Assembly: GCF_030464885.1 (NCBI RefSeq)
Contig: NZ_JALPRJ010000023.1
Span: 57,029-121,028, forward strand
DNA length: 64,000 nucleotides
Source: Caballeronia sp. SEWSISQ10-4 2
Lineage (GTDB): Bacteria > Pseudomonadota > Gammaproteobacteria > Burkholderiales > Burkholderiaceae
Direction of reading: 5' to 3'
A model generated the notes under the pieces. The model did not search any database, was not told where the DNA came from, and was given only the letters and a program-made list of their open reading frames with translations. Each line of letters opens with the position of its first letter. Position 1 is the stretch's first letter. Both the position numbers and the translations under genes were made by a program. Of the stretch, positions 44,660 through 54,141 are shown in pieces.

Positions 44660-45979
44660 ATGTTCACGCATGCTGAGCCCACGACGGCCGATGTTTCAAC
44701 GACGCAAAAAGACGTGCGCGCGTATGCGTGGGTGGTATTTGTCCTGACGGTGGGATTGCTGCTCTCCGACTACATGTCGCGGCAGGTGTTGAACGCGGTG
44801 TTTCCGATGCTCAAGGCCACGTGGAACCTTTCCGACACTCGGCTGGGTTCGCTGAGCAGTGTGGTCGCGCTGATGGTCGGCGTGCTCACCTTTCCGCTGT
44901 CGGTGCTCGCCGACCGATGGGGCCGCGTGAAGAGCATTGTCCTGATGGCGGCGATGTGGAGTCTCGCGACGCTCGGCTGTGCGCTCTCGACGAACTACAA
45001 CGAGATGCTGCTCGCGCGGGCCTTCGTCGGTATCGGTGAAGCCGCCTATGGCAGTGTGGGCATTGCGGTTGTCCTCAGCATTTTTCCGGTACGGCTGCGC
45101 TCCACGCTCACCGCCGCGTTTATGGCCGGAGGGGCGTTCGGTTCAGTGCTGGGCATGGCGCTCGGGGGTACGGTTGCGGCTCACCTTGGCTGGCGCGCGG
45201 CGTTCGGCGCAATGGCGGCCCTGGGGATCGTGCTGCTGGTTTTCTACCGGTTTGCCGTCACCGAAAAACAGCTAGCGCGACTGCAGCCCGCAGGTGTGAG
45301 CAGGCAAGCGCAGGGCCGCGGTGTATGCATGAGCTTCCGCGCGCTGATGAAAGGGCTTTTTTCGACGAAGTCCGTCGTGTGTGCCTACGTCGGCAGCGGT
45401 ATCCATCTACTGGTCCCAGCAGCTGTATGGGCGTGGATGCCCAGCTTCCTGAACCGCTACTACGACATGTCCACCGGCAAGGCGGCAATGGGTGCGGCGG
45501 TGTTCGTGCTGGCAACCGCTGTCGGCATGGTGGTGTGCGGAATTCTGGCTGACCGGCTCAGCAAGCATGAGCGGGAAAGGAAGTGGAGCACTGCCGTCGC
45601 CTTCTGCCTGATCTGCTTCGTGTTGCTAACGATCGGTTTCCGGATGCCGGCGGGTCCGGCACAGCTCGTCGTGATCGGCGCCGGCATGTTCTTCTGCGCA
45701 GGCGCGACCGGCCCCTCGGGTGCGATGGTGGCGAACCTCACCCCGCCGTCGATCCATGCGTCGGCGTTTGCCACCCTGACGTTGGCGAATAACCTGCTGG
45801 GGTTGGCGCCCGCCGCTGTCCTGACGGGCATCGTGGCCGACCGGATCGGGCTGCTCGGCGCGTTGCAACTCGTGCCGTTTGCACCCCTGGTCGCTGCAGT
45901 CGCCTTCTTCATCGGCAAGCGGAACTATGGCGTCGACCTCGATCGCGTGAGTGCCCTGCGTGAACAGGCCGGATGCTGA
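44660..45979 (+). CDS. MFS transporter
   Basis: A 439-residue twelve-segment major-facilitator permease: LLLSDYMSRQVLNAVFPMLKATWNLSDTRLG at TM1, the loop LSVLADRWGRVKSIV after TM2, and the matching CGILADRLSKHERERKW in the second half. The SDYxxRQ motif in TM1 is common in aromatic- and organic-acid/H+ symporters. It presumably imports the substrate of the BKACE operon. The ATG at 44660 follows GAAGGAG; the longer upstream frame has no support. Confidence 0.85.
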   Translation: MFTHAEPTTADVSTTQKDVRAYAWVVFVLTVGLLLSDYMSRQVLNAVFPMLKATWNLSDTRLGSLSSVVALMVGVLTFPLSVLADRWGRVKSIVLMAAMWSLATLGCALSTNYNEMLLARAFVGIGEAAYGSVGIAVVLSIFPVRLRSTLTAAFMAGGAFGSVLGMALGGTVAAHLGWRAAFGAMAALGIVLLVFYRFAVTEKQLARLQPAGVSRQAQGRGVCMSFRALMKGLFSTKSVVCAYVGSGIHLLVPAAVWAWMPSFLNRYYDMSTGKAAMGAAVFVLATAVGMVVCGILADRLSKHERERKWSTAVAFCLICFVLLTIGFRMPAGPAQLVVIGAGMFFCAGATGPSGAMVANLTPPSIHASAFATLTLANNLLGLAPAAVLTGIVADRIGLLGALQLVPFAPLVAAVAFFIGKRNYGVDLDRVSALREQAGC

Positions 45980-46094
45980 CCCAACGGCCACCGGAAAGCT
46001 TCAGGCCGGGCAAGTGAACCAGAGAGCGGGACGGACAGCACCATCACCGACCAAATATAAATTTGCAGTTCGAGTAAATAACAGGAGATTCGAC

Positions 46095-47075
46095 ATGGCG
46101 AAAGCAGTGCGCTTCCATGAAACCGGCGGTCCCGAAGTCTTGCGATATGAAAACGTTGAAGTGGGCGACCCCGGCCCCGGACAGGTTCGCTTGCGCCATG
46201 AGGCAGTGGGCCTGAATTTCGCCGACACCTACTTCCGCAGCGGCCTGTACCCCGTGCCGCTCCCTGCAGGCATGGGTGTCGAGGCTGCAGGTGTGGTCGA
46301 GGCAATCGGCTCCGACGTGACCAACGTCGCGGTCGGCGATCGAGTGACCTACACCGGCTTTCTCAACACACTCGGCGCTTACAGCACTGAACGCCTGATC
46401 CCGGCGGCGCCTCTCATCAAGCTGCCGGATGCGATCTCCTGCAAAACGGCTGCCGGCATGACAATGCGAGGCCTGACCTCGTCGTACCTGATGCGCCGCA
46501 TTCACGATTTCAAGGCGGGTGACACCATCCTGCTGCATGCCGCCGCCGGCGGTGTCGGCCTGATTGTGTCGCAATGGGCGAAGCTGCTGGGTCTCACCGT
46601 GATCGGCACGGTTTCGAATGAGGCCAAGGGCGAGGTGGCCCGTGCGCATGGCTGCGATCACATCGTCTACTACAGCCGGGAAGACGTCGTGAAGCGCGTG
46701 CGCGAACTGACCAACGGCGTCGGAGTGGACGTCGTGTTCGACAGCGTCGGCAAGGATACCTTCGAGGCGTCGCTTGATTCGCTCAGGCGCCGTGGCCTGA
46801 TGGTCTGCGTCGGCACGGCGTCCGGGCCGATCCCGCCGTTCAATCCGCAGATTCTGGCGATGAAGGGCTCGCTCTACCTGACGCGCCCCGCGCTGGCGGA
46901 CTATATCGCCGACCCCGCCGAGAAGGACGAACTCGCCGGCGAACTCTTCGGGCATGTCGCCGCTGGACGCATCAAGATCGAACTCAACCAGCGTTACGCG
47001 CTGGAGGACGCGGCGCGGGCCCACCGCGACCTTGAATCGCGCAAGACGACCGGCTCGTCGGTCTTCGTCATCTGA
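46095..47075 (+). CDS. Quinone oxidoreductase-like medium-chain dehydrogenase
   Basis: A 326-residue zinc-free MDR protein of the quinone oxidoreductase (QOR) type: MAKAVRFHETGGPEVLRYENV, GLNFADTYFRSGLYPVPLPAGMGVEAAGVVEAIG, cofactor loop LLHAAAGGVGLIVSQWAKLLG and a C-terminal GRIKIELNQRYALEDAARAHRDLESRKTTGS. It likely uses NADPH to reduce a quinone or an alpha,beta-unsaturated carbonyl. The ATG at 46095 follows AGGAG. The TauD-like dioxygenase starts 11 bp after its stop. Confidence 0.88.
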   Translation: MAKAVRFHETGGPEVLRYENVEVGDPGPGQVRLRHEAVGLNFADTYFRSGLYPVPLPAGMGVEAAGVVEAIGSDVTNVAVGDRVTYTGFLNTLGAYSTERLIPAAPLIKLPDAISCKTAAGMTMRGLTSSYLMRRIHDFKAGDTILLHAAAGGVGLIVSQWAKLLGLTVIGTVSNEAKGEVARAHGCDHIVYYSREDVVKRVRELTNGVGVDVVFDSVGKDTFEASLDSLRRRGLMVCVGTASGPIPPFNPQILAMKGSLYLTRPALADYIADPAEKDELAGELFGHVAAGRIKIELNQRYALEDAARAHRDLESRKTTGSSVFVI

Positions 47076-47085
47076 GGAGAACGCC

Positions 47086-47934
47086 ATGCGAGTCGAACAA
47101 TTGACGTGCGCCATCGGCGCCGAACTGGTCGGGGTGAATCTCGCCGATGCCATCGACGATGACGGCCTGTTTGCCGAGATCCGCGCGGCGCTGCTCAAAC
47201 ACCGGGTGCTGTTCCTGCGCGACCAGGACATCTCGCGCGCCGAGCATGTTGCGTTTGCGCGCCGCTTCGGCGAACTGGAAGGTCATCCTGTTGCCGGCAG
47301 CGACCCGGAACATCCGGGCCTCGTGCGCATCTACAAGAACCCGGATCAGCCCAGCGACCGGTATGAAAACGCGTGGCACACGGATGCCACCTGGCGCGAG
47401 GCGCCGCCGTTCGGTGCTGTCCTGCGCTGCGTGGAGTGCCCGCCGGTCGGCGGCGACACGATGTGGGCAAACATGGTCCTCGCCTACGAGAACCTGCCGG
47501 ACCACATCAAGACCCAGATCGCGGACCTGCGAGCCCGCCACAGCATCGAGGCGAGCTTCGGTGCCGCAATGCCGATCGAAAAACGCCTCGCTCTCAAGGC
47601 GCAATTCCCGGACGCGGAGCACCCGGTTGTGCGCACGCACCCGGAGACCGGTGAGAAGGTGTTGTTCGTGAATGCGTACGCCACCCATTTCAGCAATTAC
47701 CACACACCGGCGCGCGTGCGCTTCGGGCAGGACGCCAATCCGGGCGCGGGTGAGCTGCTGCGCTATCTCATCAGCCAGGCCTACATCCCCGAGTATCAGG
47801 TCCGTTGGCGCTGGAAACCCGACAGCATCGCGATCTGGGACAACCGCAGCACGCAGCACTATGCCGTGATGGACTACCCGCCGTGTCACCGCAAGATGGA
47901 GCGCGCCGGAATTGTCGGTGACAAGCCGATATGA
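47086..47934 (+). CDS. TauD/TfdA-family 2-oxoglutarate-dependent dioxygenase
   Basis: A 282-residue Fe(II)/2-oxoglutarate dioxygenase. The iron ligands are HTD in ENAWHTDATWREAPP and the distal His in WDNRSTQHYAV; the 2-oxoglutarate-binding Arg is probably in HRKMERA near the C-terminus. The N-terminus ALLKHRVLFLRDQDISRAEHVAFARRFGELEGHP is standard for the family. It would hydroxylate an unactivated carbon of the pathway substrate, with loss of sulfite, amine or glyoxylate depending on substrate. ATGA joins it to the hydrolase. Confidence 0.88.
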   Translation: MRVEQLTCAIGAELVGVNLADAIDDDGLFAEIRAALLKHRVLFLRDQDISRAEHVAFARRFGELEGHPVAGSDPEHPGLVRIYKNPDQPSDRYENAWHTDATWREAPPFGAVLRCVECPPVGGDTMWANMVLAYENLPDHIKTQIADLRARHSIEASFGAAMPIEKRLALKAQFPDAEHPVVRTHPETGEKVLFVNAYATHFSNYHTPARVRFGQDANPGAGELLRYLISQAYIPEYQVRWRWKPDSIAIWDNRSTQHYAVMDYPPCHRKMERAGIVGDKPI

Positions 47935-48479
47935 CACCCACCATCCTGATGGTGCCGGGCTTGCGCGACTACGTCGCGGAGCATTGGCAAACGCTGCTGG
48001 AGCAAAAGATGCCCAAAGCGGCCTCAGTGCCGCCGCTTGAGCACGACAAACTCAGTTGCGCGGCACGCATTGCAGCACTCGATGCAGCCCTCGCGAAAAT
48101 CGACGGCCCGGTCATCCTGGTTGCGCACAGCGCGGGCGTGATGATCACGGTGCACTGGGCCCAGCAGCACAGCCGCAGGATTCACGGCGCACTGCTCGCC
48201 GCTCCTGCCGACCTCGAGACGCCGTTGCCGGCAGGCTATCCGAGCATCGATGTGCTGGCCCAGAACGGCTGGCATCCGATTCCACGAAAGCCGCTGCCGT
48301 TTCCAAGCATCGTCGGTGCGAGCCGCAACGATCCGCTCGCGCAGTTCGAGCGTGCCGCGGCGATGGCGAAAGACTGGGGCAGTCGGCTCGTCGACCTTGG
48401 CGAAGTCGGTCACCTGAATCCCGCCGCAGGGTTTGGTGAATGGCCGATGGCGGAGACACTGATCCATGAACTCGTCTGA
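47931..48479 (+). CDS. RBBP9/YdeN-type alpha/beta hydrolase
   Basis: A 182-residue compact serine hydrolase: ILMVPGLRDYVAEHWQTLLE at the start, the nucleophile elbow VAHSAG (Ser of HSAG), Asp in SRNDPLAQFERA and His in EVGHLNPAAGFGEWP. This matches the RBBP9/YdeN family. Its role in the operon is probably ester or lactone hydrolysis. It overlaps the dioxygenase by ATGA and the Rieske gene by 14 bp. Confidence 0.85.
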   Translation: MTPTILMVPGLRDYVAEHWQTLLEQKMPKAASVPPLEHDKLSCAARIAALDAALAKIDGPVILVAHSAGVMITVHWAQQHSRRIHGALLAAPADLETPLPAGYPSIDVLAQNGWHPIPRKPLPFPSIVGASRNDPLAQFERAAAMAKDWGSRLVDLGEVGHLNPAAGFGEWPMAETLIHELV

Positions 48480-48828
48480 TCAGGTACCGGTTGGCGCGGT
48501 CGATGAACTCGCGCCAGGCCAGCGCAAACTGGCCTTCGTCGATGGCCGCAGCATTGTCCTGTTCAACATCGACGGCACGATCCACGCAATCGATAACGCG
48601 TGTCCCCACAACGGGGCCTCGCTAGCAAGCGGTCAGCTGGAGGGACGCGTGCTGCGCTGCCCCGCGCACGGTCTGCGCTTCGACCTGCGCACCGGCTGCG
48701 TGCCGGGCGCGGGCGGGTTGGGCCTGACGACTTTCCCGGTTCGGGCCATCGACGGAAAGCTGGTCGTGAGTCTTGAGCATCCGGCCACCAGTCCCGCAAG
48801 GGAACCGGCGTGCAATGCGGAACCGTGA
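48466..48828 (+). CDS. Rieske [2Fe-2S] ferredoxin-like protein
   Basis: A 120-residue soluble Rieske protein. The cluster motifs are C-P-H-N-G in NACPHNGASLASG and C-P-A-H-G in LRCPAHGLRFDLRTG, giving the two Cys and two His ligands. It likely passes electrons to an oxygenase; no Rieske oxygenase alpha subunit is encoded nearby, and 2-oxoglutarate dioxygenases do not need such a donor. Its partner is therefore unclear. Confidence 0.88.
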   Translation: MNSSDQVPVGAVDELAPGQRKLAFVDGRSIVLFNIDGTIHAIDNACPHNGASLASGQLEGRVLRCPAHGLRFDLRTGCVPGAGGLGLTTFPVRAIDGKLVVSLEHPATSPAREPACNAEP

Positions 48829-48870
48829 TCCGGGCCGCGCGGGAACATGCAGTCATTCAGGGGAACAAGG

Positions 48871-50499
48871 ATGCAAGGTTTGATGATGCAGCAACCGTTG
48901 CTGGTCGCATCGCTGCTCACGCACGCTGAACGCCACCATGGCGAACAGGAAATCGTGTCACGACGGGTCGAAGGCGACATTCACCGGTACCGGTACCGGG
49001 ATTTTGCGCAACGTGCGCGCCGCATGGCAAATGCCCTCGCAGGCCTCGGCATCCAGCCGGGCGAGCGGGTCGGGACGCTGGCGTGGAACGGCTACCGGCA
49101 CATGGAGCTGTACTTCGCCGTGTCTGGGGCCGGGTCCGTGTTGCACACGCTCAACCCGCGTTTGCACGTCGATCAGCTCGCGTACATCATCGAGCATGCG
49201 GAAGACCGTGTCGTGTTCTTCGACTTGACGTTTCTCCCGCTGATCGAGAGCGTCGCGCCGCGGGTCAAGAGCCCGAAGGTTTTCGTGGCAATGACCGACC
49301 GTGCGCATATGCCGCAAGACCACGGCCTGTCTACCACGCTGCTGTGCTACGAAGATCTCGTCGATGGTCACAGCGACGCTTTCGACTGGCCGCTGCTGGA
49401 CGAAAACAGCGCGTCATCGCTGTGCTACACATCCGGGACGACCGGCAATCCGAAGGGGGTGTTATACAGCCACCGCTCGACCCTGCTGCACACCTACGCG
49501 GCGGCGCTGCCGGATTCGCTGAATTGTTCGGCGCGCGATGTGATCCTCCCGGTCGTGCCGATGTTCCATGTGAACGCGTGGGGACTGCCGTATATCGCCT
49601 GCATGGTGGGTGCGAAGCTGGTGTTTCCGGGGCCGGCGCTGGACGGTAAGTCGCTCCATGAACTGATCGAGGACGAACAGGTCACGCTGTCGGCCGGCGT
49701 ACCGACTGTCTGGCAGGGATTGCTTGCGCATGTCGAGGCGGTCATGGGTTCGTTTTCATCGATGAAACGCACAATTATCGGCGGAGCTCCCTGCTCGACT
49801 GCGATGACGGCAGCGTTTCAGGAGCGCCATCATGTTGACGTCCTGCACGCATGGGGCATGACGGAATTGAGCCCGGTCGGCACCGTCTGCAGTTTCAAGG
49901 CACATCAGGTGTCTCTGCCTACGGAGGAGCGCTACGCGCTTCAGGCGAAGCAGGGGCGCCCGGTGTTCGGCATCGACATGAAAATCGTCGACCTGGAAGG
50001 CAACGATTTGCCGTGGGACGGCACGGCAACCGGCGACCTTCTCGTACGCGGTCATTGGGTCATGCAGGAGTACTTCGGCCATGACGGCCGATCGCCGCTG
50101 CACGACGGCTGGTTTCCGACCGGCGACGTGGCAAAGATCGACCTGGACGGCTTCATGCAGATTACGGATCGCAGCAAGGACGTCATCAAGTCCGGCGGGG
50201 AATGGATCAGTTCGACCGACATCGAAAACGTCGCGTATCTGCACCCCGAAGTCGCGACGGCGGTTTGCATCGCCGCACGGCATCCGAAGTGGGACGAGCG
50301 ACCGCTGCTGCTAATCGTGAAGAAGCCCGGCAGTGGGCTCGCCGCAGATGAACTGCTCACGTTCTTTGACGACCGGGTTGCAAAGTGGTGGAAGCCAGAG
50401 GCCGTGGTGTTCGTCGACTCGGTCCCGCTCGGTGCAACGGGCAAGGTGCTCAAGAACCAGTTGCGGGATCAGTTCGGCGACTACTACCTGTCGGCCTGA
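48871..50499 (+). CDS. Acyl-CoA synthetase (long/medium-chain fatty-acid type)
   Basis: A 542-residue AMP-forming acyl-CoA ligase: LCYTSGTTGNPKGVLYSHRS P-loop-like motif, VPMFHVNAWGLPY, adenylate motif HAWGMTELSPVGT, hinge ITDRSKDVIKSGGEWISSTDIE and Lys in LGATGKVLKNQLR. The motif set matches the FadK/AlkK/methylthiopropionyl-CoA ligase branch. It would activate a carboxylic acid of the pathway. The ATG at 48871 follows GGGGAACAAGG; ATG 48847 would add eight residues. It ends the enzyme part of the operon, before the porin. Confidence 0.87.
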   Translation: MQGLMMQQPLLVASLLTHAERHHGEQEIVSRRVEGDIHRYRYRDFAQRARRMANALAGLGIQPGERVGTLAWNGYRHMELYFAVSGAGSVLHTLNPRLHVDQLAYIIEHAEDRVVFFDLTFLPLIESVAPRVKSPKVFVAMTDRAHMPQDHGLSTTLLCYEDLVDGHSDAFDWPLLDENSASSLCYTSGTTGNPKGVLYSHRSTLLHTYAAALPDSLNCSARDVILPVVPMFHVNAWGLPYIACMVGAKLVFPGPALDGKSLHELIEDEQVTLSAGVPTVWQGLLAHVEAVMGSFSSMKRTIIGGAPCSTAMTAAFQERHHVDVLHAWGMTELSPVGTVCSFKAHQVSLPTEERYALQAKQGRPVFGIDMKIVDLEGNDLPWDGTATGDLLVRGHWVMQEYFGHDGRSPLHDGWFPTGDVAKIDLDGFMQITDRSKDVIKSGGEWISSTDIENVAYLHPEVATAVCIAARHPKWDERPLLLIVKKPGSGLAADELLTFFDDRVAKWWKPEAVVFVDSVPLGATGKVLKNQLRDQFGDYYLSA

Positions 50500-50592
50500 G
50501 ACACCGGCAAGGCAACAACACAGTTTCATTCGAGCAACAAAATCATAAGCTGCCGGGTCCACCCGGGGCGCCCCACACCTGGAGGAGACGCA

Positions 50593-51738
50593 ATGAAATT
50601 CAAATCATATAGCTTTGGAGTGCTGATAGTTTTTTCAGCGGCGGCCCATGCACAGTCGTCGGTTACGCTCTATGGCGTACTCGACAGTGGATTACTGTAT
50701 CAGAGCACCTCGGCCGCAACGTTCCAGCGGACCGCACCTAACCTGGGGCATGTCTATCAACTCAAGGACGGCGGTATCTATGCCAGCTACTGGGGCCTGA
50801 AGGGCGCCGAAGACATAGGCGGCGGCTACAAGATCACGTTCAAGCTGCAAGGCACGTTCAACACTACGAACGGCAAGTTCGGGCTGTCCGATACGCCGGG
50901 CACGACCGCGCTCTTCAACCAGTATGCGACGGTCGGCGCAACCGGGCCGTTTGGCACGTTCGACGCCGGCCGGCAGATCATCCCGATGATCTACGCGATG
51001 GCAGAAACCGACGTACGCGGCGCACAGTATTTCGGCAGCATCCTGACTTCGTGGCTGGGCATCAATCAGGCGGCCGGCTGGCCCGGTACCAGCACGAACG
51101 CTCCAATCGGCGCCCTGTATGACAGCAACGCGCTGGTCTACAATTCGCCGAAATTCTATGGCACCTCGCTTGCGCTCGAGTACGCGCCGGGCGGGGTCGC
51201 GGGACAGTTCCAGGGCGGCACGCGCGAGTCGGCCGTACTCAAGTATTCGAACTACGGTCTGAACCTGTCCGCGGTGTACTACAACGGGCATGACACCAAC
51301 CCGTATCCGCTGACTTATCCAGCGGTTCCGGCTACGCCGGCGACTGGCGCGACCAATAACCGCTTCTACTATTTCGGTGCGATGTATACGATCAGCGGTT
51401 TTTCGGTATCCGCCTCGTACGCGATTGGCAAGAACCCGGCGAAGAGCAATAGCGTCGACTTCGAAATGGCGTCGGGCGGCCTTGGCTACCAGTTCAATCC
51501 GGCTTTCAAGATCACGTCCGGTTACTACTACCTGAAGGACCGGAACAATTCAGCGAATCACTCGAGCGAGTTTGCAGTAGGTGCGGAATACAACCTGTCC
51601 GTGAGGACCAAGGCGTACGCGCAGGTCGGGTATGTCAACAACAAGGGGACGATGAACCAGACGATCATCTATGGAGCCCCGGTTGCGCCGGGTGTCTCCA
51701 CCACTGCGGCCATGGTCGGCATTCGCCATAGCTTCTGA
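50593..51738 (+). CDS. Gram-negative porin (OmpC-like, Burkholderia type)
   Basis: A 381-residue outer-membrane general porin: signal peptide ending AAHAQ, then SSVTLYGVLDSGLLYQS typical of Burkholderiales porins, ASYWGLKGAEDIGGGYKITFKLQ, the alternating beta-strand pattern and a terminal IRHSF with the C-terminal Phe needed for BAM-mediated assembly. It probably admits the substrate of the preceding catabolic operon. GGAGGAG lies before the ATG. Confidence 0.92.
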   Translation: MKFKSYSFGVLIVFSAAAHAQSSVTLYGVLDSGLLYQSTSAATFQRTAPNLGHVYQLKDGGIYASYWGLKGAEDIGGGYKITFKLQGTFNTTNGKFGLSDTPGTTALFNQYATVGATGPFGTFDAGRQIIPMIYAMAETDVRGAQYFGSILTSWLGINQAAGWPGTSTNAPIGALYDSNALVYNSPKFYGTSLALEYAPGGVAGQFQGGTRESAVLKYSNYGLNLSAVYYNGHDTNPYPLTYPAVPATPATGATNNRFYYFGAMYTISGFSVSASYAIGKNPAKSNSVDFEMASGGLGYQFNPAFKITSGYYYLKDRNNSANHSSEFAVGAEYNLSVRTKAYAQVGYVNNKGTMNQTIIYGAPVAPGVSTTAAMVGIRHSF

Positions 51739-51768
51739 TTTCGTCACCTTCATAAACCGGAGTAATCC

Positions 51769-52155
51769 ATGAAAACAAACAAGGCACTCGAGCTGGCGGT
51801 CGCCGCATGGTTCGTTGCAGCGTCCGCAACCGCGTGGTCCCAGCCCGGTGAAGCAGCCAGTGCACCCGCCGGTGCGCAAGGTGCGTCCGAGATGGCGGCA
51901 TCGGGCGCTGTGGCTCCCGTAGGCAGGAAAGCGGACCGTGCCCTGCGCCGCAGGGTTTATGCCACCATCGGGAAGGACAAGGAAATCAGCGCCGGAGACA
52001 TCAGTGTCATCGCGAAAGACGGCGCAGTGACATTGAATGGCACGGTCACGGACGCTGCCCAGATCGGCAAGGTTGAGGCGATGACGAGGGGCGTTTCCGG
52101 AGTGACGTCGGTGACCAACAAGCTGACAGTGAAGAAACCGTTTGGCGGCATGTAA
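51769..52155 (+). CDS. BON-domain periplasmic protein
   Basis: A 128-residue protein with a signal peptide (cleavage after ATAWSQ), an Ala/Gly-rich linker, and one BON domain: DRALRRRVYATIGKDKEISAGDISVIAKDGAVTLNGTVTDAAQIGKVEAMTRGVSGVTSVTNKL. BON proteins bind membranes or peptidoglycan and are often stress-induced. It starts 30 bp after the porin stop, so it is probably the last gene of that unit. Confidence 0.85.
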   Translation: MKTNKALELAVAAWFVAASATAWSQPGEAASAPAGAQGASEMAASGAVAPVGRKADRALRRRVYATIGKDKEISAGDISVIAKDGAVTLNGTVTDAAQIGKVEAMTRGVSGVTSVTNKLTVKKPFGGM

Positions 52156-52372
52156 GCTGCCGGCGGGTGTGTCAGTAAATATAGCGTTGACAAAGTGAGT
52201 CGAGGGGCTGTTAATGCGTCGGACGAGTTGCGCTTCTGCTGATCATGCAAGTCCGGCATCGATTGCTCAAGTGCATAACTCACCAAGGCTACCCGGAGAA
52301 CAATCAATTGTCTCAAGTCCTCACCACCGGTCGGCACAAGCTTGACCTGTCGTATCGCTGATATGAGCGCGC

Positions 52373-52411
52373 GATGATCTGTTCGGCGGTGAGTCGACTC
52401 TTACGCTTCGC
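52373..52411 (-). pseudogene. Possible relic of an IS3-type OrfA N-terminus
   Basis: Read on the minus strand, 52411-52373 gives AKRKSRLTAEQII, which resembles the start of IS3-family OrfA proteins (K-x-S-R-x-T-x-E-Q-I-I). The likeness stops abruptly afterwards. A very short match; it may be chance. Confidence 0.25.
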
Positions 52412-52434
52412 CCTCCCTGGGTAAGGTGACGAAC

Positions 52435-53358
52435 TTATTGGATGGCATGGTTCTGTGAGGGGTTTGTCATCGCTTCGCCCAGTTTCTCCAAAAGAAATTC
52501 GGCGACGACCGCTACTGCAGGTGGTACCGGTGGGCGGCTCGTGTAGACGAGCTGCAGGCCGAGGCCGGTGCTGGCGCGCCGATAGGTCGGCAGCACACGG
52601 ACCAGTTTCCCCTGCGCGATGATTGGCTCAACTATTAACTGCGGCAGCAGCGCAATACCCAGTCCGGCTATACAAGCCTGCGCCAGCACTCGCATGTCGT
52701 TGACCGCGAACCGGCTGTTGATCGACACTTCCTGACTACCGCGTGGACCCTGCAGACGCCACGTGTTGCGACCCTGGCGATTAGAAATCGTCAGACAGTC
52801 GTGTTCGGCCAGTTCACGCAGCGTGCGTGGTCCAGCGCGCCGCTCCAGATAGGCCGGACTCGCCGCGAGGATCATTGCACTCGGCGCCAGTCGACGTACC
52901 TTAAGGCCGCTACGGGTCTCGATGCCCATGCGCAAGGCCAGATCGATGCGCTCGGCGATCAGATCGGTAGGCGTATCGTCGAGCAGGAAGTCGATGCTGA
53001 TGTGTGGATAGCGCGCGTAGAACTCGACCAACCATTCAATGCGGAAGAATTCGAACAGGCCGGCCATCGCGGTGACGCGAACCGAGCCGGACGGTGTCTG
53101 CTCATCTGCATGGAGTCGCCCGATCTCGAGGATCTGGTCAAGCGCCGGCGCATAGCGCTCGAACAGCGCCTGACCTTCCGTGCTCGGCGCGAGCTTGCGA
53201 GTCGAGCGATGCAGCAGACGTGTGCCGAGTTGCCCTTCGAGTTGATCGATGCGTCGGCTCAGCGTATTCGCCGGCATGCCCAGACGCCGCGCCGCCTCGG
53301 AAAAGCTGCCGGCACGGACGACCTGGACGAACATCGCCAGATCATTCAGATCAAGCAT
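52435..53358 (-). CDS. LysR-family transcriptional regulator
   Basis: A 307-residue LysR protein: LNDLAMFVQVVRAGSFSEAARRLGMPANTLSRRIDQLEGQLGTRLLHRSTRKLAPSTEG, then an effector domain with GSVRVTAMAGLFEFFRIEWLVEFYARYPHISIDFLLDD. It is divergent from yceI with about 180 bp between starts, and is the likely regulator of the yceI-azoR-nmrA unit, possibly responding to quinone or electrophile stress as related CrgA-type regulators do. Confidence 0.88.
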   Translation of the reverse strand: MLDLNDLAMFVQVVRAGSFSEAARRLGMPANTLSRRIDQLEGQLGTRLLHRSTRKLAPSTEGQALFERYAPALDQILEIGRLHADEQTPSGSVRVTAMAGLFEFFRIEWLVEFYARYPHISIDFLLDDTPTDLIAERIDLALRMGIETRSGLKVRRLAPSAMILAASPAYLERRAGPRTLRELAEHDCLTISNRQGRNTWRLQGPRGSQEVSINSRFAVNDMRVLAQACIAGLGIALLPQLIVEPIIAQGKLVRVLPTYRRASTGLGLQLVYTSRPPVPPAVAVVAEFLLEKLGEAMTNPSQNHAIQ

Positions 53359-53541
53359 GACATCTCTCCATAAATGGATTAATCAAATCCTATTTTACCA
53401 TCTAGTGTGAAGTGCCTTTGATCCCCATACTTGAGGTGTCACACAGGAGGCGGCCGTAAAACGCCATTCCCTCGTTTCACGGTGTTGCATCACCTGATAC
53501 CGCGCACGGGCGCGGCAACTTAATGATTCAAGGAAATTGAT

Positions 53542-54120
53542 TTGAAGAAGCATCTGATGATTGCGGCTGGTGCACTCGCCGCCTCACTATCGTTTTCGGC
53601 ATTCGCGGACGTGCCGACGTACCAGCTTGATCCGGACCACACGTACCCGAGTTTCGAGGCCGACCACATCGGCGGCCTGTCGGTCTGGCGTGGCAAGTTC
53701 GACAAGTCGCAGGGCACGGTGACGCTCGATCGCGCGGCAAAGACCGGCACCGTTGAAGTCACGACCGACATTGCGTCGATCCACACGGGTAGCACGAAGC
53801 TCGACCAGAACCTGCAGTCGGATCAGTTCTTCGACGCGTCGAAGTTCCCGGAAGCGACCTACAAGGGCACGATCAAGTTCAAGGGCGACCAGCCGGCCAT
53901 GGTCGTCGGCAATCTGACGATGCACGGCGTGACCAAGCCGCTGACGCTGAAGATCGACTCGTTCAAGTGCATGCCACATCCGATGCTCAAGCGCGAAGTG
54001 TGCGGCGTCGACGCGGTGGGCGAATTCGATCGCAGTGACTTCGGCGTCGACTTTGGCAAGGTGTACGGCTTCAGTATGAAGACCAGGCTGCTCATCTCGG
54101 CCGAAGCACTGAAGCAGTAA
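53542..54120 (+). CDS. YceI-family periplasmic lipid-binding protein
   Basis: A 192-residue protein: signal peptide ending SFSAFA, then [47 protein letters not shown], a YceI beta-barrel that binds isoprenoid quinones or similar lipids in its cavity. It ends in [14 protein letters not shown]. The start is TTG at 53542 with AAGGA upstream; the next Met would cut into the signal peptide. It is first in yceI-azoR-nmrA. Confidence 0.88.
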   Translation: MKKHLMIAAGALAASLSFSAFADVPTYQLDPDHTYPSFEADHIGGLSVWRGKFDKSQGTVTLDRAAKTGTVEVTTDIASIHTGSTKLDQNLQSDQFFDASKFPEATYKGTIKFKGDQPAMVVGNLTMHGVTKPLTLKIDSFKCMPHPMLKREVCGVDAVGEFDRSDFGVDFGKVYGFSMKTRLLISAEALKQ

Positions 54121-54141
54121 TCCCGTTCGGAGATAAGTCTC

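Noticed and set aside
46044..47231. 395-codon minus-strand frame opposite the quinone oxidoreductase and dioxygenase
   Set aside because: It spans two well-supported sense genes and shows only Arg/His-rich shadow composition.
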